Of a stretch of DNA of 38,955 nt, positions 24,301 through 33,739 are shown in pieces (position 1 is the stretch's first letter; each line of letters begins with the position of its first letter). A program made the translations under genes and the position numbers. Source of the DNA: an uncultured Verrucomicrobiota bacterium (GTDB lineage: Bacteria > Verrucomicrobiota > Verrucomicrobiae > Opitutales > Opitutaceae); contig CAMLQS010000006.1 in NCBI GenBank assembly GCA_946482165.1, forward strand, positions 1 through 38,955, given 5' to 3'. The notes under the pieces are model-generated. The model saw nothing but the letters and a program-made list of their open reading frames with translations. It made no database searches and was not told the DNA's origin.

Positions 24301-25494
24301 TCAGGCCCCGGTGGGGTTTGTGAGCGTGGCGAGATACTTGCGTTTGATCAGGCGCCAGGCGGTGACGAAGAAGGCGGTCAGAGGAATGGCGAGGATCATG
24401 CCTAGGATGCCGCCGAGCGCGGTGCCCCAGAAGAAGATCGAGAAGATGATCGTCACGGGATGAAGGCCGGTGCGGTCGCCCATGATCTTGGGCGTCAGAT
24501 ACCAACCCTCGATGTTCTGCACGACGACAAACACCCCCACCACAAGGAGCAAGAGATTGAAGCCGCCTTCCGGCTGGAGAAAGGCGAGAGGGAGCGCGAT
24601 GCCGAGGCCGATGATCGTGCCGAGGTAGGGCACGATGTTAAGGATGCCGAGCATGAGACCGATGAAGAGGCCGAACTTGAGGCCGACGAGGGTGAAGCCG
24701 ATGGCCAGCATCACGCCCATGATGAGCCCGATGATGAGTTGTCCGCGGAAAAAGGATACGACGATGGAAACGAATTCGCGGACGAGAAAGACGATGTCGG
24801 CGCGCGGGCCGGGCTTCAGAAAGTTGAGCTGGTCGCCGAGGCTTCTGGTCGGGTCGCCGCTGGAGAGCAGGAAGAAGAAGAGGTAGATCGGGATGACGGC
24901 GAGGCTCGTGAGCACGCCGAAGAGACTGAGGACGCCGGACCCCGCCGCCTTGAGGGACGGGATGGCGTGCGTGGCGAGCCCCTGCGCCTCTTCCATGAGC
25001 TTCTGCACCGCGTTCTTGATCGTGGGATTGGCGAGGTAACGTTGCGCGGCCTCGACCCATTGCGGGTAGTTCTTCTCGCCGTAGGCGACGGCGTTGTTCC
25101 AAAGGTCGGGAATGTAGCCGATGAAATCGAGCAACTGCGTAATGGCGGGCGGCACGATGGTCACTCCCAGCCCGGTGAGCACCACCAGGAAGGCGCCGAA
25201 GATCAGGATTACCGAGGAAAGCCGGCTGAAGCGGAGCTTGCGCTCGAGCAAGACGACCAAGGGCATGAGCACGAGGGCCATGATGCCGGCGGTGATGAGC
25301 GGCCAGAGCACGCCCGAGAACATGCCGATCAGGAAGATGCCGAGGAAGGCGAGGCCTACCATCAGGGCGCCGGCGGCGATGAACGCAAAGAGGCCCAGCG
25401 CGAAGCCGGCGATGCGGCGCTGGATCGGCGAAAGGAGAGGCGCGGAAGCGTCTTCGGCAGGCGGTGCGCTTTCAGGAACGGGTGCGTCGGCCAT
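24301..25494 (-). CDS. AI-2E family transporter (UPF0118/PerM-like permease)
   Basis: This 397-residue inner-membrane protein has about eight hydrophobic segments. A Pro/Ala-rich cytosolic N-terminus (residues 1-25) precedes paired TM helices (31-80). A central amphipathic region follows (about 120-185, IGYIPDLWNNAVAYGEKNYP). The C-terminal bundle has the family-typical GQLIIGLIMGVMLAIGFTLVG, LGILNIVPYLGTIIG and LHPVTIIFSIFFWGTALGG. The family includes the proposed autoinducer-2 exporter TqsA and Na+/H+ antiporter-like members, so the substrate cannot be named. It heads a probable two-gene unit with doxX and is divergent from uvrA over a 106-base gap. Confidence 0.93.
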   Translation of the reverse strand: MADAPVPESAPPAEDASAPLLSPIQRRIAGFALGLFAFIAAGALMVGLAFLGIFLIGMFSGVLWPLITAGIMALVLMPLVVLLERKLRFSRLSSVILIFGAFLVVLTGLGVTIVPPAITQLLDFIGYIPDLWNNAVAYGEKNYPQWVEAAQRYLANPTIKNAVQKLMEEAQGLATHAIPSLKAAGSGVLSLFGVLTSLAVIPIYLFFFLLSSGDPTRSLGDQLNFLKPGPRADIVFLVREFVSIVVSFFRGQLIIGLIMGVMLAIGFTLVGLKFGLFIGLMLGILNIVPYLGTIIGLGIALPLAFLQPEGGFNLLLLVVGVFVVVQNIEGWYLTPKIMGDRTGLHPVTIIFSIFFWGTALGGILGMILAIPLTAFFVTAWRLIKRKYLATLTNPTGA

Positions 25495-25600
25495 AGGATT
25501 GTCTTAAGCAAAACCCGCCGGGTTGGCGCGGGGCGAGGAAAGTTTTTGGGCGGACAAGGTTGCGCGCCGGCCCGGATACGTAGGCTGTCGGTCGACCACC

Positions 25601-28480
25601 ATGCAATCCGCGCCCGCCACCCACATCCACATCAAGGGAGCCCGAGAGCATAATTTGAAGAACCTCGAGGTGCGGCTGCCGCGCGGGAAACTGGTGGTGA
25701 TCACGGGGCCGTCGGGTTCGGGCAAATCGTCGCTGGCTTTCGACACGCTCTATGCGGAGGGCTACCGGAAATACATGGAGTCGCTCTCCACGCAGGCGCG
25801 GCAGGTGCTGGAGCAACTGAAGCGGCCGGACGTCGATTTCATTCACGGGCTCTCTCCGGTGCTCGCCATCGAGCAACGCACGGGCAACGGCTCGCCCCGC
25901 TCGACCATCGCCACGGTGACGGAGATCGCGGACTACGCTCGGCTGCTTTGGGCGATTCACGGAGAGCAGCGTTGCCCGAAGGACGGCGGGCGGGTGGTCC
26001 AGCGTTCGCTCGACGACAATGTGCAACATGTGCTGACGGGCTGCGCGGGCGAGCGGATCATGCTGCTCGCGCCGGTGATGAGCGCGAAGCCGAGCGTGTT
26101 GCGCGACGAGCTGCCGAGGCTAAGGCAGCGCGGGTTTCAGCGCGTGCGACTCGACGGCGAGGTGAAGAACCTCGACGACCCGCATCTCATCCCGAACGGG
26201 CAAGGCTCGAAGGAAATGGCGGTGGACGTGGTCGTGGACCGGCTCGTGGCGGTGGCGGAGCAACGCTCGCGATTGGCGGACTCGCTGGAGCTGGCGTTTC
26301 GCGAGGGCAAGGACCGCGTGATTGTGCTCGCGCAGAAGTCGGGCGCGGCGGCGGACGCGTGGCGCGAGGTGCATTTGTCGCAATCGCTGGCCTGCGAAGT
26401 GTGCGGAGACGTTTTCGAAAAACTCACGCCGCGGCATTTCTCTTTCAACAACCGCGAGGGCGCGTGTCCGGATTGCGACGGGCTGGGGCGGAAGCTGCGC
26501 TTTGTGCCGGAATTGATCGTGCCCGATCCGGCGAAGTCGGTGCGCGGAGGAGCGATCAAGCCGTGGCGGATCGGCGGAAAAAATCTCATCATCAAGCACA
26601 ACGCCCTCCTGAAGCAGCTGGCGGAGCAGTTGCCCTACGATCCGGAGACGCCCTGGAGCGAACTGCCGGAGGGGACGCGCAAGGCGATCCTGTTCGGCGC
26701 GGGCGAGCGGCAGTTTGCCTTTAAGCTGAAACGCATGCGCGAGGCGCGGGCGATGCCGTTTCCCGGCGTGATCGCGGATTTGGAGGAGAGTTTTCGCGGG
26801 ACGGACAGCGACGGGTTTCGCGCGCGGCTGACGACTTTCATGGTGAGCGGGCCGTGCCCGATGTGCCGTGGCGGGCGCCTCAACGAGCGCAGCGCGGCGG
26901 TGAAGTCCGGCGGGCTCACGATCACGGAGTTTTTCTCGCGGGACGTGGCCTCGGCGCATGCGTGGGCGAAGGGGTTGTTGGACGTGGTGGCGAGCGAGGC
27001 GGTCCGAGAGATCGCGAGCGGCATCGAGCAGCGGCTGCGGTTCCTGCTCGAGACGGGGCTTGGCTACCTGACCTTGAATCGCGACTACGACACGCTCTCG
27101 GGCGGCGAGGCGCAGCGCGTGCGACTGGCGACGCAGCTCGGCATGGGGCTGATGGGCGTGATCTACGTGCTCGACGAGCCGAGCATCGGCCTGCACCCGG
27201 CGGACAACGAGAAGCTGCTCGCGACGCTGACGGAGCTGCGCGATCGCGGGAACACGGTCGTGGTGGTGGAGCACGACGAGGACACGATGCGCATCGCGGA
27301 CGAGATCGTGGAGATGGGGCCGGAGGCGGGCGTGGAAGGCGGGCGGATTTTATTTCAAGGCACGCCGACGGAGCTGATGGCGGCGCCCTCGAAGCAGACG
27401 CGCACCGGACCCTTTCTGGCGCGGAAGCTGAGCGTGACTCGCGACGCGAAGCCGAAGGCGGCGGACGGGTTGTTTCTGACGGTGCGCGAGGCGCGGGAGA
27501 ACAACCTCAAAGGCGTGGACGCGCGGTTCCCGGTGGGCTTGCTGACGGTCGTCACGGGCGTGTCGGGATCGGGCAAGAGCACGTTGGTGAACGACGTGCT
27601 GGCGGCGGCGGCGGCGCGAAAGCTGAACGGCGCGAAAGCGATTCCGGGCAAGCACCGCCACATCGAAAATCTGGATAATTTCGAGAAGCTCGTGCAAGTG
27701 GATCAGTCGCCGATCGGGCGCTCGCCGCGGTCGAACCCGGCGACGTATGTGGGCTTGATGGACCCGCTGCGGGATTTGTTCGCGATGGTGCCGCTGGCGA
27801 AAGTGCGCGGCTACACGGCGAGCCGGTTTTCGTTCAACGTGCGCGGCGGGCGTTGCGAACGCTGCGCGGGCGACGGGGCGATCAAGCTGGACATGCAGTT
27901 CATGGCGGACGCCTATGCGCCGTGCCCGAGCTGTGGCGGGCGGCGCTTCAATCGCGAGACGTTGGAGATTTTATTCCACGGGAAATCGATCTCGGACGTG
28001 CTCGACATGTCGGTGAGCGAGGCGATCGGGATTTTTAAGAACATCCCGAAAATCATGGACCGGTTGGAGACGCTGTCGGCGGTGGGGCTGGGTTACCTGA
28101 CGCTCGGGCAGAGCGCGACGACCTTATCGGGGGGCGAGGCGCAGCGGCTGAAGTTGTCTTTGGAGCTGAGCAAGCGTCAGCAAGGCGGCACGCTGTATGT
28201 CTTGGACGAGCCGACGACGGGGCTGCACTGGGTGGACATCCAGCATTTGATGGACCTGCTCTTTAAGCTGCGAGACGCGGGCAACACGCTGATCGTGATC
28301 GAACATAACTTGGACGTGATCAATCTGGCCGACTGGCTGATCGACCTCGGCCCGGGCGGTGGCTCGGCGGGCGGCGAAATCGTGTATGCGGGAGATCGCG
28401 CGGGGATCGAGAAGGAGACCCGGAGTTTGACGGGGCGGGCGCTGGCTAAGTGGGCCCGAGGCGCCAAGCGCGTTGCTTGA
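25601..28480 (+). CDS. uvrA: UvrA, excinuclease ABC subunit A (divergent form)
   Basis: This 959-residue protein is the damage-sensing ATPase of nucleotide excision repair. It has two ABC modules. Walker A motifs are at 36-43 (GPSGSGKS) and about 653 (GVSGSGKST), and both signatures read LSGGEAQR. Zinc modules are CEVCG...CPDCDG and CERCAG...CPSCGG, and the UvrB-interacting region is present (about residues 150-245, [14 protein letters not shown]). The frame begins at 25523, but ATG 25601 ([10 protein letters not shown]) gives the normal N-terminus. The early segment ([40 protein letters not shown]) departs from the classic UvrA wording, and the first Cys-rich spot reads CPKDGG rather than CPxCG. 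A second canonical uvrA elsewhere in the genome is possible. It stands alone, convergent with the GH112 gene. Confidence 0.93.
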   Translation: MQSAPATHIHIKGAREHNLKNLEVRLPRGKLVVITGPSGSGKSSLAFDTLYAEGYRKYMESLSTQARQVLEQLKRPDVDFIHGLSPVLAIEQRTGNGSPRSTIATVTEIADYARLLWAIHGEQRCPKDGGRVVQRSLDDNVQHVLTGCAGERIMLLAPVMSAKPSVLRDELPRLRQRGFQRVRLDGEVKNLDDPHLIPNGQGSKEMAVDVVVDRLVAVAEQRSRLADSLELAFREGKDRVIVLAQKSGAAADAWREVHLSQSLACEVCGDVFEKLTPRHFSFNNREGACPDCDGLGRKLRFVPELIVPDPAKSVRGGAIKPWRIGGKNLIIKHNALLKQLAEQLPYDPETPWSELPEGTRKAILFGAGERQFAFKLKRMREARAMPFPGVIADLEESFRGTDSDGFRARLTTFMVSGPCPMCRGGRLNERSAAVKSGGLTITEFFSRDVASAHAWAKGLLDVVASEAVREIASGIEQRLRFLLETGLGYLTLNRDYDTLSGGEAQRVRLATQLGMGLMGVIYVLDEPSIGLHPADNEKLLATLTELRDRGNTVVVVEHDEDTMRIADEIVEMGPEAGVEGGRILFQGTPTELMAAPSKQTRTGPFLARKLSVTRDAKPKAADGLFLTVREARENNLKGVDARFPVGLLTVVTGVSGSGKSTLVNDVLAAAAARKLNGAKAIPGKHRHIENLDNFEKLVQVDQSPIGRSPRSNPATYVGLMDPLRDLFAMVPLAKVRGYTASRFSFNVRGGRCERCAGDGAIKLDMQFMADAYAPCPSCGGRRFNRETLEILFHGKSISDVLDMSVSEAIGIFKNIPKIMDRLETLSAVGLGYLTLGQSATTLSGGEAQRLKLSLELSKRQQGGTLYVLDEPTTGLHWVDIQHLMDLLFKLRDAGNTLIVIEHNLDVINLADWLIDLGPGGGSAGGEIVYAGDRAGIEKETRSLTGRALAKWARGAKRVA

Positions 28481-28502
28481 GCGCGCCGACGATCCGGCCG
28501 CC

Positions 28503-28535
28503 AAAAAAAAGCCCCGGTCCGAGTTGGACCGGGGC
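28503..28535 (-). terminator. Intrinsic terminator for the GH112 gene (minus strand)
   Basis: A perfect 10-bp stem GCCCCGGTCC/GGACCGGGGC (28511-28520 with 28526-28535) has a 5-base loop. On the minus strand it is followed by eight T residues (the A run at 28503-28510), which is the classic Rho-independent form. It lies about 37 bases beyond the minus-strand phosphorylase stop. On the plus strand no U-tract follows, so it would end uvrA transcripts less well. Confidence 0.9.
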
Positions 28536-28571
28536 GAAGAAGCCCGGGATGGGCGCGGCTACACTTGGGAA

Positions 28572-30767
28572 TCAGACGTCTAGGATGGCGATGTCGTGGG
28601 CCTTGATGGAGACGTCGATCGTCTTGCCCTTGGCGTCCCAGACTTTGGTCTTCTGCGCTTCGCCGCTGTTGTTGATCACGACGAGTTTCTTCTGCTTGGC
28701 GAAGAAGGCGGACTCGGTGCGGATGTTGGAGCTGTTCCAGGTCTGGAACCCGGCCTCGCGGTTGGCGGCCCAATGGATCGCGCGGTGGATGAGACGGGTG
28801 TTCTGGTAGGCGAACTTGTGGCCGGAGAGGTAAACGGCGCGGCCCTGGCCAAACTCGTGGGTGGCGAGGCGGGGCGAGTTGCCGTTGGCGAGGAGGACCT
28901 TGGTTCCGGGGCCGAAGACGTAGAGGCCGTCGACTTCCTTGCCGAAGTCGGGGGCGGACTCGAGGTCGGTGGTGATGAAGTGCTTCGCGTCGGAGACGGT
29001 GAACTTGTATTTGCCGTTGGCGAGGCGCTCGCCGCGGTCGCGGTCGAGGCCGAGCACGTGCGAGAGGGCGAAGAACTGGCCGGGCTTGGCGGGCGTGGCC
29101 GAGGGCTCGGCGATGCCGATGAGGCCGCCGCCTTTTTGCACCCAGCGGGTGAGGAGGGCGTTGATCTCGGCGTCGTCCCAGTCGGCGCCGCCGCTCCAGG
29201 AGGAGCCGGCGCGACCGCAGTTGACGATGACCTTCACGTCCTTCGGCACGCCCTTCTTGCGGAGGTCATCGAAGCTGAGGAACACGACGTCGAGGGGCAG
29301 GCCGGCGAGGGACTCGACGAGCTCGATGTAGTCGAGGCCGGGGATGAAGTGGCCGGAGGAGACCCAGGCGCGGAGATCGCCCCAGGCGGTGAGGATGGCG
29401 ACCTTGAAGGGCGCGACGTAGGGAGCGTCGCCGGCGTGGAATTGCTTGAGGAGGCGGAATTCGTTCGCGAGGCCGGCGATGTAGTCCTGGAAGTCGGGGA
29501 AGGGCTGGACGAGCGAGAGGTAGCCGCCGAGGCCGATGCGGTCGATGGGCGCGCGGAGGATGCCGCGGCGTGCGTCGATCCAGAAGTTCTTCGCGTCGAG
29601 GGTGGGGTTGCCGCCCTCCTTGAATGTGGGCTCGCCCTTGAGACCGGTGGGGAAGAGGTAGGGGTGGAGGCGGAGCTCGTGGGTTTTGACGCCCTTGGAG
29701 TGGGCGCAGAGGCGGACCTCGAAGGCGTTGAAGACGCACTTGATGAGTCCGTCGAAGCCGAACTCCTTGAAGCGCGGGCTGGAGGGTTCCACGCCGACCC
29801 AGTGGTCGTCGTAGAAGACGTAGGCCTTTTTCCCATACTTGTGGGTGAGGTCGATGCACTTGCGGCCGAACTCGATCACGAAATCATGGATGAACTCCAT
29901 GTAGTCGCGGTAGCGGCGCGAGGGGGCGTTGTGGGTGGAGTTGTAGAGGCCGCCGTTGACGAAGTCCTCGGAGGTGAGCTTGTAGCCGTATTTCTTGGCG
30001 AAGAGCGTCAGGGCGCGGGGGCTGACGGTCATCTCGTAGTCGGCCCAGTCGGAGTAGATGTCGCGCAGGGTCTTCTGGTCGGAGCCCCAGAACCAGGAGA
30101 AGTTGTAGAACATCGACGTGTAGCGCACGACGGAGGTGTCGGGGTGGTCCTTCAGCCACTTGTCGAGGAAGGCGAGGATGACCTTCTGGGTCTCGGGGTG
30201 CATCGGATCGACGGCGGCGAGGTGCTCGCGGTCGCCCCAATTGTTCGTGATGTGGTTATACATCGAGATCTCCTCCCAGATGCGGAAGGCGAGGAAGTTC
30301 ACGGTGTATTTGTGACCGGCCTCGGCGCCGGTGATCTTCACGACGCCCTTCTTGGCGTCGAAGGACCACTGCTTCTTGGCGACCTCCTTGCCGGTGGTGC
30401 GGTCGAAGACCTGCCACCATTTTTGAGGATCGTCCTCGGCGTTCACGACGAACTGCTCGGTGAAGTAGCCGTCGAGGAGCTTGATCGAGACGGAGGACTT
30501 TTCCGCCACGATCGGGAAGCTCATCAGGAAGTTCTGCTGAAGCTTGTTGAGGTTCTCGCGGGCCCAGGGCTGGACGGAGCGGACGAGGCAGACCGTCGAG
30601 TAGATGTCGTAGCCGGACTGGACGATCTCGGGGGAGAGCTGGGTGCCGTCGCTGTCGCGAATGGTGTCGGCGCCCCACTTTTGGGCGAGGTCGAGCGTGA
30701 GCTTCTCATAGCCGGCTTCGCCCGGGAGGGTAAAGGACCCGGAGGTGAGGGAGGAGTTCTTGGACAT
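28572..30767 (-). CDS. GH112 phosphorylase (galactosyl-N-acetylhexosamine or galactosyl-rhamnose phosphorylase)
   Basis: This 731-residue enzyme matches family GH112, which phosphorolyses beta-galactosides to galactose 1-phosphate plus the second sugar. The body has WGDREHLAAVDPMHPETQK, the Trp-rich NFSWFWGSDQKTLRD, the active-site stretch FYDDHWVGVEP (Asp320-Asp321) and a C-terminal Rossmann-like domain (NCGRAGSSWSGGADWDD). No signal peptide is seen, so it is cytosolic. The frame runs much further upstream, but that part is the shadow of the lyase gene, and ATG 30767 (MSKNSSLTSG) fits the family start. It lies 110 bases downstream of a PL11 lyase on the same strand. GH112 contains enzymes for galacto-/lacto-N-biose and for galactosyl-1,4-rhamnose. 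The pectin context favours the latter, by inference only. Confidence 0.92.
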   Translation of the reverse strand: MSKNSSLTSGSFTLPGEAGYEKLTLDLAQKWGADTIRDSDGTQLSPEIVQSGYDIYSTVCLVRSVQPWARENLNKLQQNFLMSFPIVAEKSSVSIKLLDGYFTEQFVVNAEDDPQKWWQVFDRTTGKEVAKKQWSFDAKKGVVKITGAEAGHKYTVNFLAFRIWEEISMYNHITNNWGDREHLAAVDPMHPETQKVILAFLDKWLKDHPDTSVVRYTSMFYNFSWFWGSDQKTLRDIYSDWADYEMTVSPRALTLFAKKYGYKLTSEDFVNGGLYNSTHNAPSRRYRDYMEFIHDFVIEFGRKCIDLTHKYGKKAYVFYDDHWVGVEPSSPRFKEFGFDGLIKCVFNAFEVRLCAHSKGVKTHELRLHPYLFPTGLKGEPTFKEGGNPTLDAKNFWIDARRGILRAPIDRIGLGGYLSLVQPFPDFQDYIAGLANEFRLLKQFHAGDAPYVAPFKVAILTAWGDLRAWVSSGHFIPGLDYIELVESLAGLPLDVVFLSFDDLRKKGVPKDVKVIVNCGRAGSSWSGGADWDDAEINALLTRWVQKGGGLIGIAEPSATPAKPGQFFALSHVLGLDRDRGERLANGKYKFTVSDAKHFITTDLESAPDFGKEVDGLYVFGPGTKVLLANGNSPRLATHEFGQGRAVYLSGHKFAYQNTRLIHRAIHWAANREAGFQTWNSSNIRTESAFFAKQKKLVVINNSGEAQKTKVWDAKGKTIDVSIKAHDIAILDV

Positions 30768-30803
30768 GTGGAGGGAAAGGGAAGGGCGGGATAAAGGCGG
30801 AGA

Positions 30804-30843
30804 TCTGAGACCTGAGACCTGAGAGCTGAGACCTGAAACTTGA
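30804..30843. repeat. Tandem short repeat (CTGAGAC units)
   Basis: Several CTGAGAC/CTGAGAG heptamers lie in tandem (CTGAGACCTGAGACCTGAGA and on to CTGAGACCTGAAACTTGAA). They are in the 110-base gap between the PL11 lyase stop and the phosphorylase start. On the minus strand they read CTCAGGT repeats, placed in the leader of the phosphorylase. This looks like a slippage-prone or dispersed spacer repeat. Confidence 0.7.
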
Positions 30844-30877
30844 ATTCGGACGGATGCGCGGGGTGGTGGCGCGAGGG

Positions 30878-32794
30878 TCAATGCGGCGCGGAGCTGAGGC
30901 GGGACGCCATGTCGAAGCTCGGGTGCGGGGGTTGGTTGTAGCCGACATTTTGCCAGGCGAGCGCGAAGCGATACTGCCGGTCGTGGAGCAGGGTGACGCA
31001 GCGATAGGGCGTGGGGATGGCGCTCACGTAGATGCGCAGGGCGGAGCTGTCCGTGGTGCGCCAGACGACTTCTTCGCGCCAGTCGCCGAGAATGTCGCCG
31101 GAGAGAACGGGATTGGCTTTGGTGCCGTTGTTCCAAGTGCAGCCTTCGGCGGAGAGGAGGCGGGACTCTTCGCCGTCCTTCCAGTTCCACTTGTTGATGT
31201 GGGCGCGGTCGAGGAGCTCGCGTTGCGGATCTCCATCCCACCAGACGGCGAAGTTGGCGGCGCCGGGGCGCTTGGTCGAAATCGAGCGGCCCTTGGCGTT
31301 GAAGAGATCGCCGGAGTTGACCGCCCAGCACTCGGAGCCCGGATGGCGGGGGTCGATGTCGATGGCCACGCCGCGGCCGACGTCTTTTTCGGCGGGCGTG
31401 CTCCAGAGGACTTTTCCGGTGCGCGCGTCACGGAAACTGGCGCCGATGCGGCCATTGAACTTGGGTGATTCGTGCGGCGAGAAACTTTCCAAGCCGGGGC
31501 GGGTCGGGTCGAGGTCGGAGACGTGGAGGGCGTCGCCATGGTGGAGGCGGGTGGTGAAGAGACCCTTGCCGTCGTCATCGAGGGTCATGGCGCCGTAGAT
31601 GATCTCGTCGCGGCCGTCGCCGTCGACGTCGGCCACGGAGAGCTGGTGGTTGCCCTGGCCGCCGAAACCGCGATTGGACTCGGGACCGGCCTCGGAGTCG
31701 AAGACCCAGCGTTTGGCGAGTTTGCCGCCGCGGAGGTCCCAGGCGGCGACCACGGTGCGGGTATAGTAGCCGCGGGCCATGATGAGCGAGGCGCCCTTGC
31801 CATCGAGAGAGGCGATGCCGGCGAGGAAGCGGTCGCAGCGATTGCCATAGCCGTCGCCCCACACGGCCTTGAGTTGTTCGTCGGTGGGGTTCTCGGTGTC
31901 GGGGTGGCGAGGCGGATCGTAACGGACGGAGTCGATGGCGGCGCCGGTTAGGCCGTTGAAAACGGTGAGGAACTCGGGACCGCGCAGGATGTAACCCGCG
32001 CCGTTGCGGTGGTCCGCCGTGGCGTCGCCGATGACTTTGCCGACACCGTCGACGGTGCCGTCGGCGGTCTTGCAACCGAGCTCGGCTTTGCCGTCTCCGT
32101 CGAAGTCGTAAACGATGAACTGGGTGTAGTGGGCGCCGGAGCGAATGTTGCGGCCGAGGTCTATCCGCCAGAGGCGGGTTCCATCCATGCGGTAGGCGTC
32201 GAAGTAGGTGTTGCCGGTGACGCCGCCGTGGGAGTTGTCGTGGGCGTTGGAGGGATCCCACTTCACGAAGAATTCAAGCACGCCGTCGCCGTCGACATCG
32301 CCGACGGAGCCGTCATTCGCGGAATAGGTGTAGGCCTCGCCGTCCGCGAACTTTCCCCAAGGGCGCGTGGTGCCGCCTTCGGGGCGTTGCAGTGGGATCT
32401 CCAGCCAGGCTCGCGCGGGGGCGTTGCCATCCAGCGAGAAGGCGGATGAGGCGTCGTATTCCTTGCCTTGGAAAATCGGACGCACGAAGTAACGAAGCTC
32501 GCCTTGTCCGGGGCTGAGATCCGAATAGCTGGTGGGGCCCGCGAGCGGGGAGGAGTTGAGCTTTACCGGAGCGCCCTCGCCGTTGGCGCGGTAAAGGTTG
32601 AAGGAAGTGCCGGCGGGATCGGAGCCGAGAAGGCGCCAGGAGACGAATACGCGGCCGTCGGGTTGTTTGAGCGCGACGACACCGCGTTGCAGAGGTTCGA
32701 GCGGCGGGGGCAGGGGAACTGCGGAGAGCGAGGCGGCCAGAAGAAAGCTGAACAAACCGGAGGCGGCCCACCGGCGAACACAGAGGGGATGCAT
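30878..32794 (-). CDS. Rhamnogalacturonan lyase, PL11 family
   Basis: This 638-residue exported enzyme is predicted to cleave the rhamnose-galacturonate backbone of rhamnogalacturonan I by beta-elimination. A signal peptide covers about residues 1-26 (WAASGLFSFLLAASLSAVP). The rest is the PL11 beta-propeller with repeated calcium-binding DxDxDG loops: GDVDGDGVLEFFVKWDPSNA, YDFDGDGKAELGCKTADGT and ADVDGDGRDEIIYGAM. Other family phrases are DNSHGGVTGNTYFDAYRMDG and LSGDILGDWREEVVWR. The frame starts at 32866, but ATG 32794 (MHPLCVRRW) places the signal peptide at the N-terminus. It is divergent from the DUF6250-like gene across 80 bases and upstream of the GH112 gene on its strand, so it is probably cotranscribed with it. 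Confidence 0.95.
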   Translation of the reverse strand: MHPLCVRRWAASGLFSFLLAASLSAVPLPPPLEPLQRGVVALKQPDGRVFVSWRLLGSDPAGTSFNLYRANGEGAPVKLNSSPLAGPTSYSDLSPGQGELRYFVRPIFQGKEYDASSAFSLDGNAPARAWLEIPLQRPEGGTTRPWGKFADGEAYTYSANDGSVGDVDGDGVLEFFVKWDPSNAHDNSHGGVTGNTYFDAYRMDGTRLWRIDLGRNIRSGAHYTQFIVYDFDGDGKAELGCKTADGTVDGVGKVIGDATADHRNGAGYILRGPEFLTVFNGLTGAAIDSVRYDPPRHPDTENPTDEQLKAVWGDGYGNRCDRFLAGIASLDGKGASLIMARGYYTRTVVAAWDLRGGKLAKRWVFDSEAGPESNRGFGGQGNHQLSVADVDGDGRDEIIYGAMTLDDDGKGLFTTRLHHGDALHVSDLDPTRPGLESFSPHESPKFNGRIGASFRDARTGKVLWSTPAEKDVGRGVAIDIDPRHPGSECWAVNSGDLFNAKGRSISTKRPGAANFAVWWDGDPQRELLDRAHINKWNWKDGEESRLLSAEGCTWNNGTKANPVLSGDILGDWREEVVWRTTDSSALRIYVSAIPTPYRCVTLLHDRQYRFALAWQNVGYNQPPHPSFDMASRLSSAPH

Positions 32795-32874
32795 GAATTT
32801 GGGGGTGACAGAAGTCTGACGGTAAAACTCGGTGTGAGGTGACGGAGCGGCAAACGACGGAGACACCTTACAGT
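32795..32874. promoter_or_regulatory. Divergent promoter region of the pectin genes
   Basis: Only 80 bases separate the start codons of the PL11 lyase (minus) and the DUF6250-like gene (plus), so both promoters, and any shared operator, should lie here or slightly inside the genes. A weak plus-strand candidate is TTGGGG near 32799 with TAAAAC about 18 bases on. I see no clear palindrome for a regulator. Confidence 0.4.
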
Positions 32875-33618
32875 ATGAAATTATTTTTGGGATTGGCGAT
32901 TTTCATATCGGGAACCACGGGCGCCGTTCAGACGGCGCGGGCGGGGGCGCTATTCGCGGGTGATTTGCAGGGCTGGGTGATCGAGCAAGTGCCGCAGCCG
33001 GGGGCGTCGGTGACGGCGCGCGACGGAGTCCTGGTGATCGACGACAAAGCGGGCGCGACCGTGTGGCGTCGCGAACCGCTGCGCGCCCCGGTAAGGATAC
33101 GTTTCACCGCGACATTGCCCGGCGGCGAGGACCGGCGCGTGTCGGACCTCAATTGCTTTTGGATGGCGAGCGATCCGCGCTCGCCGGGGGACTTTTTCGA
33201 CGCGGGGAAAACGGGCCGCGACGGACGTTTCGCGAGCTATGACGGCTTAAAAACCTATTATGTCGGCTGCGGTGGAAATGGGAACACGACCACGCGTTTC
33301 CGTCGCTACGACGGCCAGGGCGCGCGGCCCTTGCAGCCTGAGCATGATCGCAAGGAGAAGGAGGCCTTGCTTGAGAAAGACCGATCCTACCGGATCGAGA
33401 TCACGGTGGATGCCCACGGACGCACGACTTGGGCGCGGGACGGCGTGGTGTGGTTCGACTACCTCGACCCCGAGCCGCTGCGCGAAGGGTGGTTTGGTTT
33501 TCGCACCGTGTGGTCGCGGATCGAGATTCGAGACTTTTCGGCCGAAATGATGCCGGACGCGGCGTTGAACCCGGAGTCGGCGCCGTCTCCGGCGGCCGTC
33601 GGCGCCGCCAAGGAATAA
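32875..33618 (+). CDS. Secreted DUF6250/DUF1961-like protein of the pectin cluster
   Basis: This 247-residue protein has a signal peptide (MKLFLGLAIFISGTTGAVQT, cleavage near ARAGA). The mature part looks like a single beta-sandwich of the concanavalin-like kind. It has an opening strand series (LFAGDLQGWVIEQ), the conserved segment SDLNCFWMASDPRSPGDFF, then YDGLKTYYVGCGGNGNTTTR, the Arg/Asp motif FRRYDG and a closing strand pair (WFGFRTVWSRIEIRDFSAE). These phrases fit the DUF6250 or DUF1961 families found beside polysaccharide lyases. The Ala/Pro-rich C-terminus is probably disordered. ATG 32875 is chosen over the earlier in-frame start at 32839 because it begins the signal peptide. It may be a carbohydrate-binding protein or a lyase; no catalytic residue can be named. 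Confidence 0.75.
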   Translation: MKLFLGLAIFISGTTGAVQTARAGALFAGDLQGWVIEQVPQPGASVTARDGVLVIDDKAGATVWRREPLRAPVRIRFTATLPGGEDRRVSDLNCFWMASDPRSPGDFFDAGKTGRDGRFASYDGLKTYYVGCGGNGNTTTRFRRYDGQGARPLQPEHDRKEKEALLEKDRSYRIEITVDAHGRTTWARDGVVWFDYLDPEPLREGWFGFRTVWSRIEIRDFSAEMMPDAALNPESAPSPAAVGAAKE

Positions 33619-33739
33619 TCTTACGGTCCGAGGCTGCGGAGGTGGTTGCGCCGGGGCGGGGACAGCTAACATGAACCCGTTCCCGCATTTCCCCTGCGAC
33701 GCCGGTTGCGTCGTTTAACCCCGTCCCGAGATACCGCCC

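Noticed and set aside
30768..31331. Upstream extension of the GH112 frame
   Set aside because: This part overlaps the PL11 lyase gene in another frame and lacks GH112 likeness. The start at 30767 gives the normal family length.
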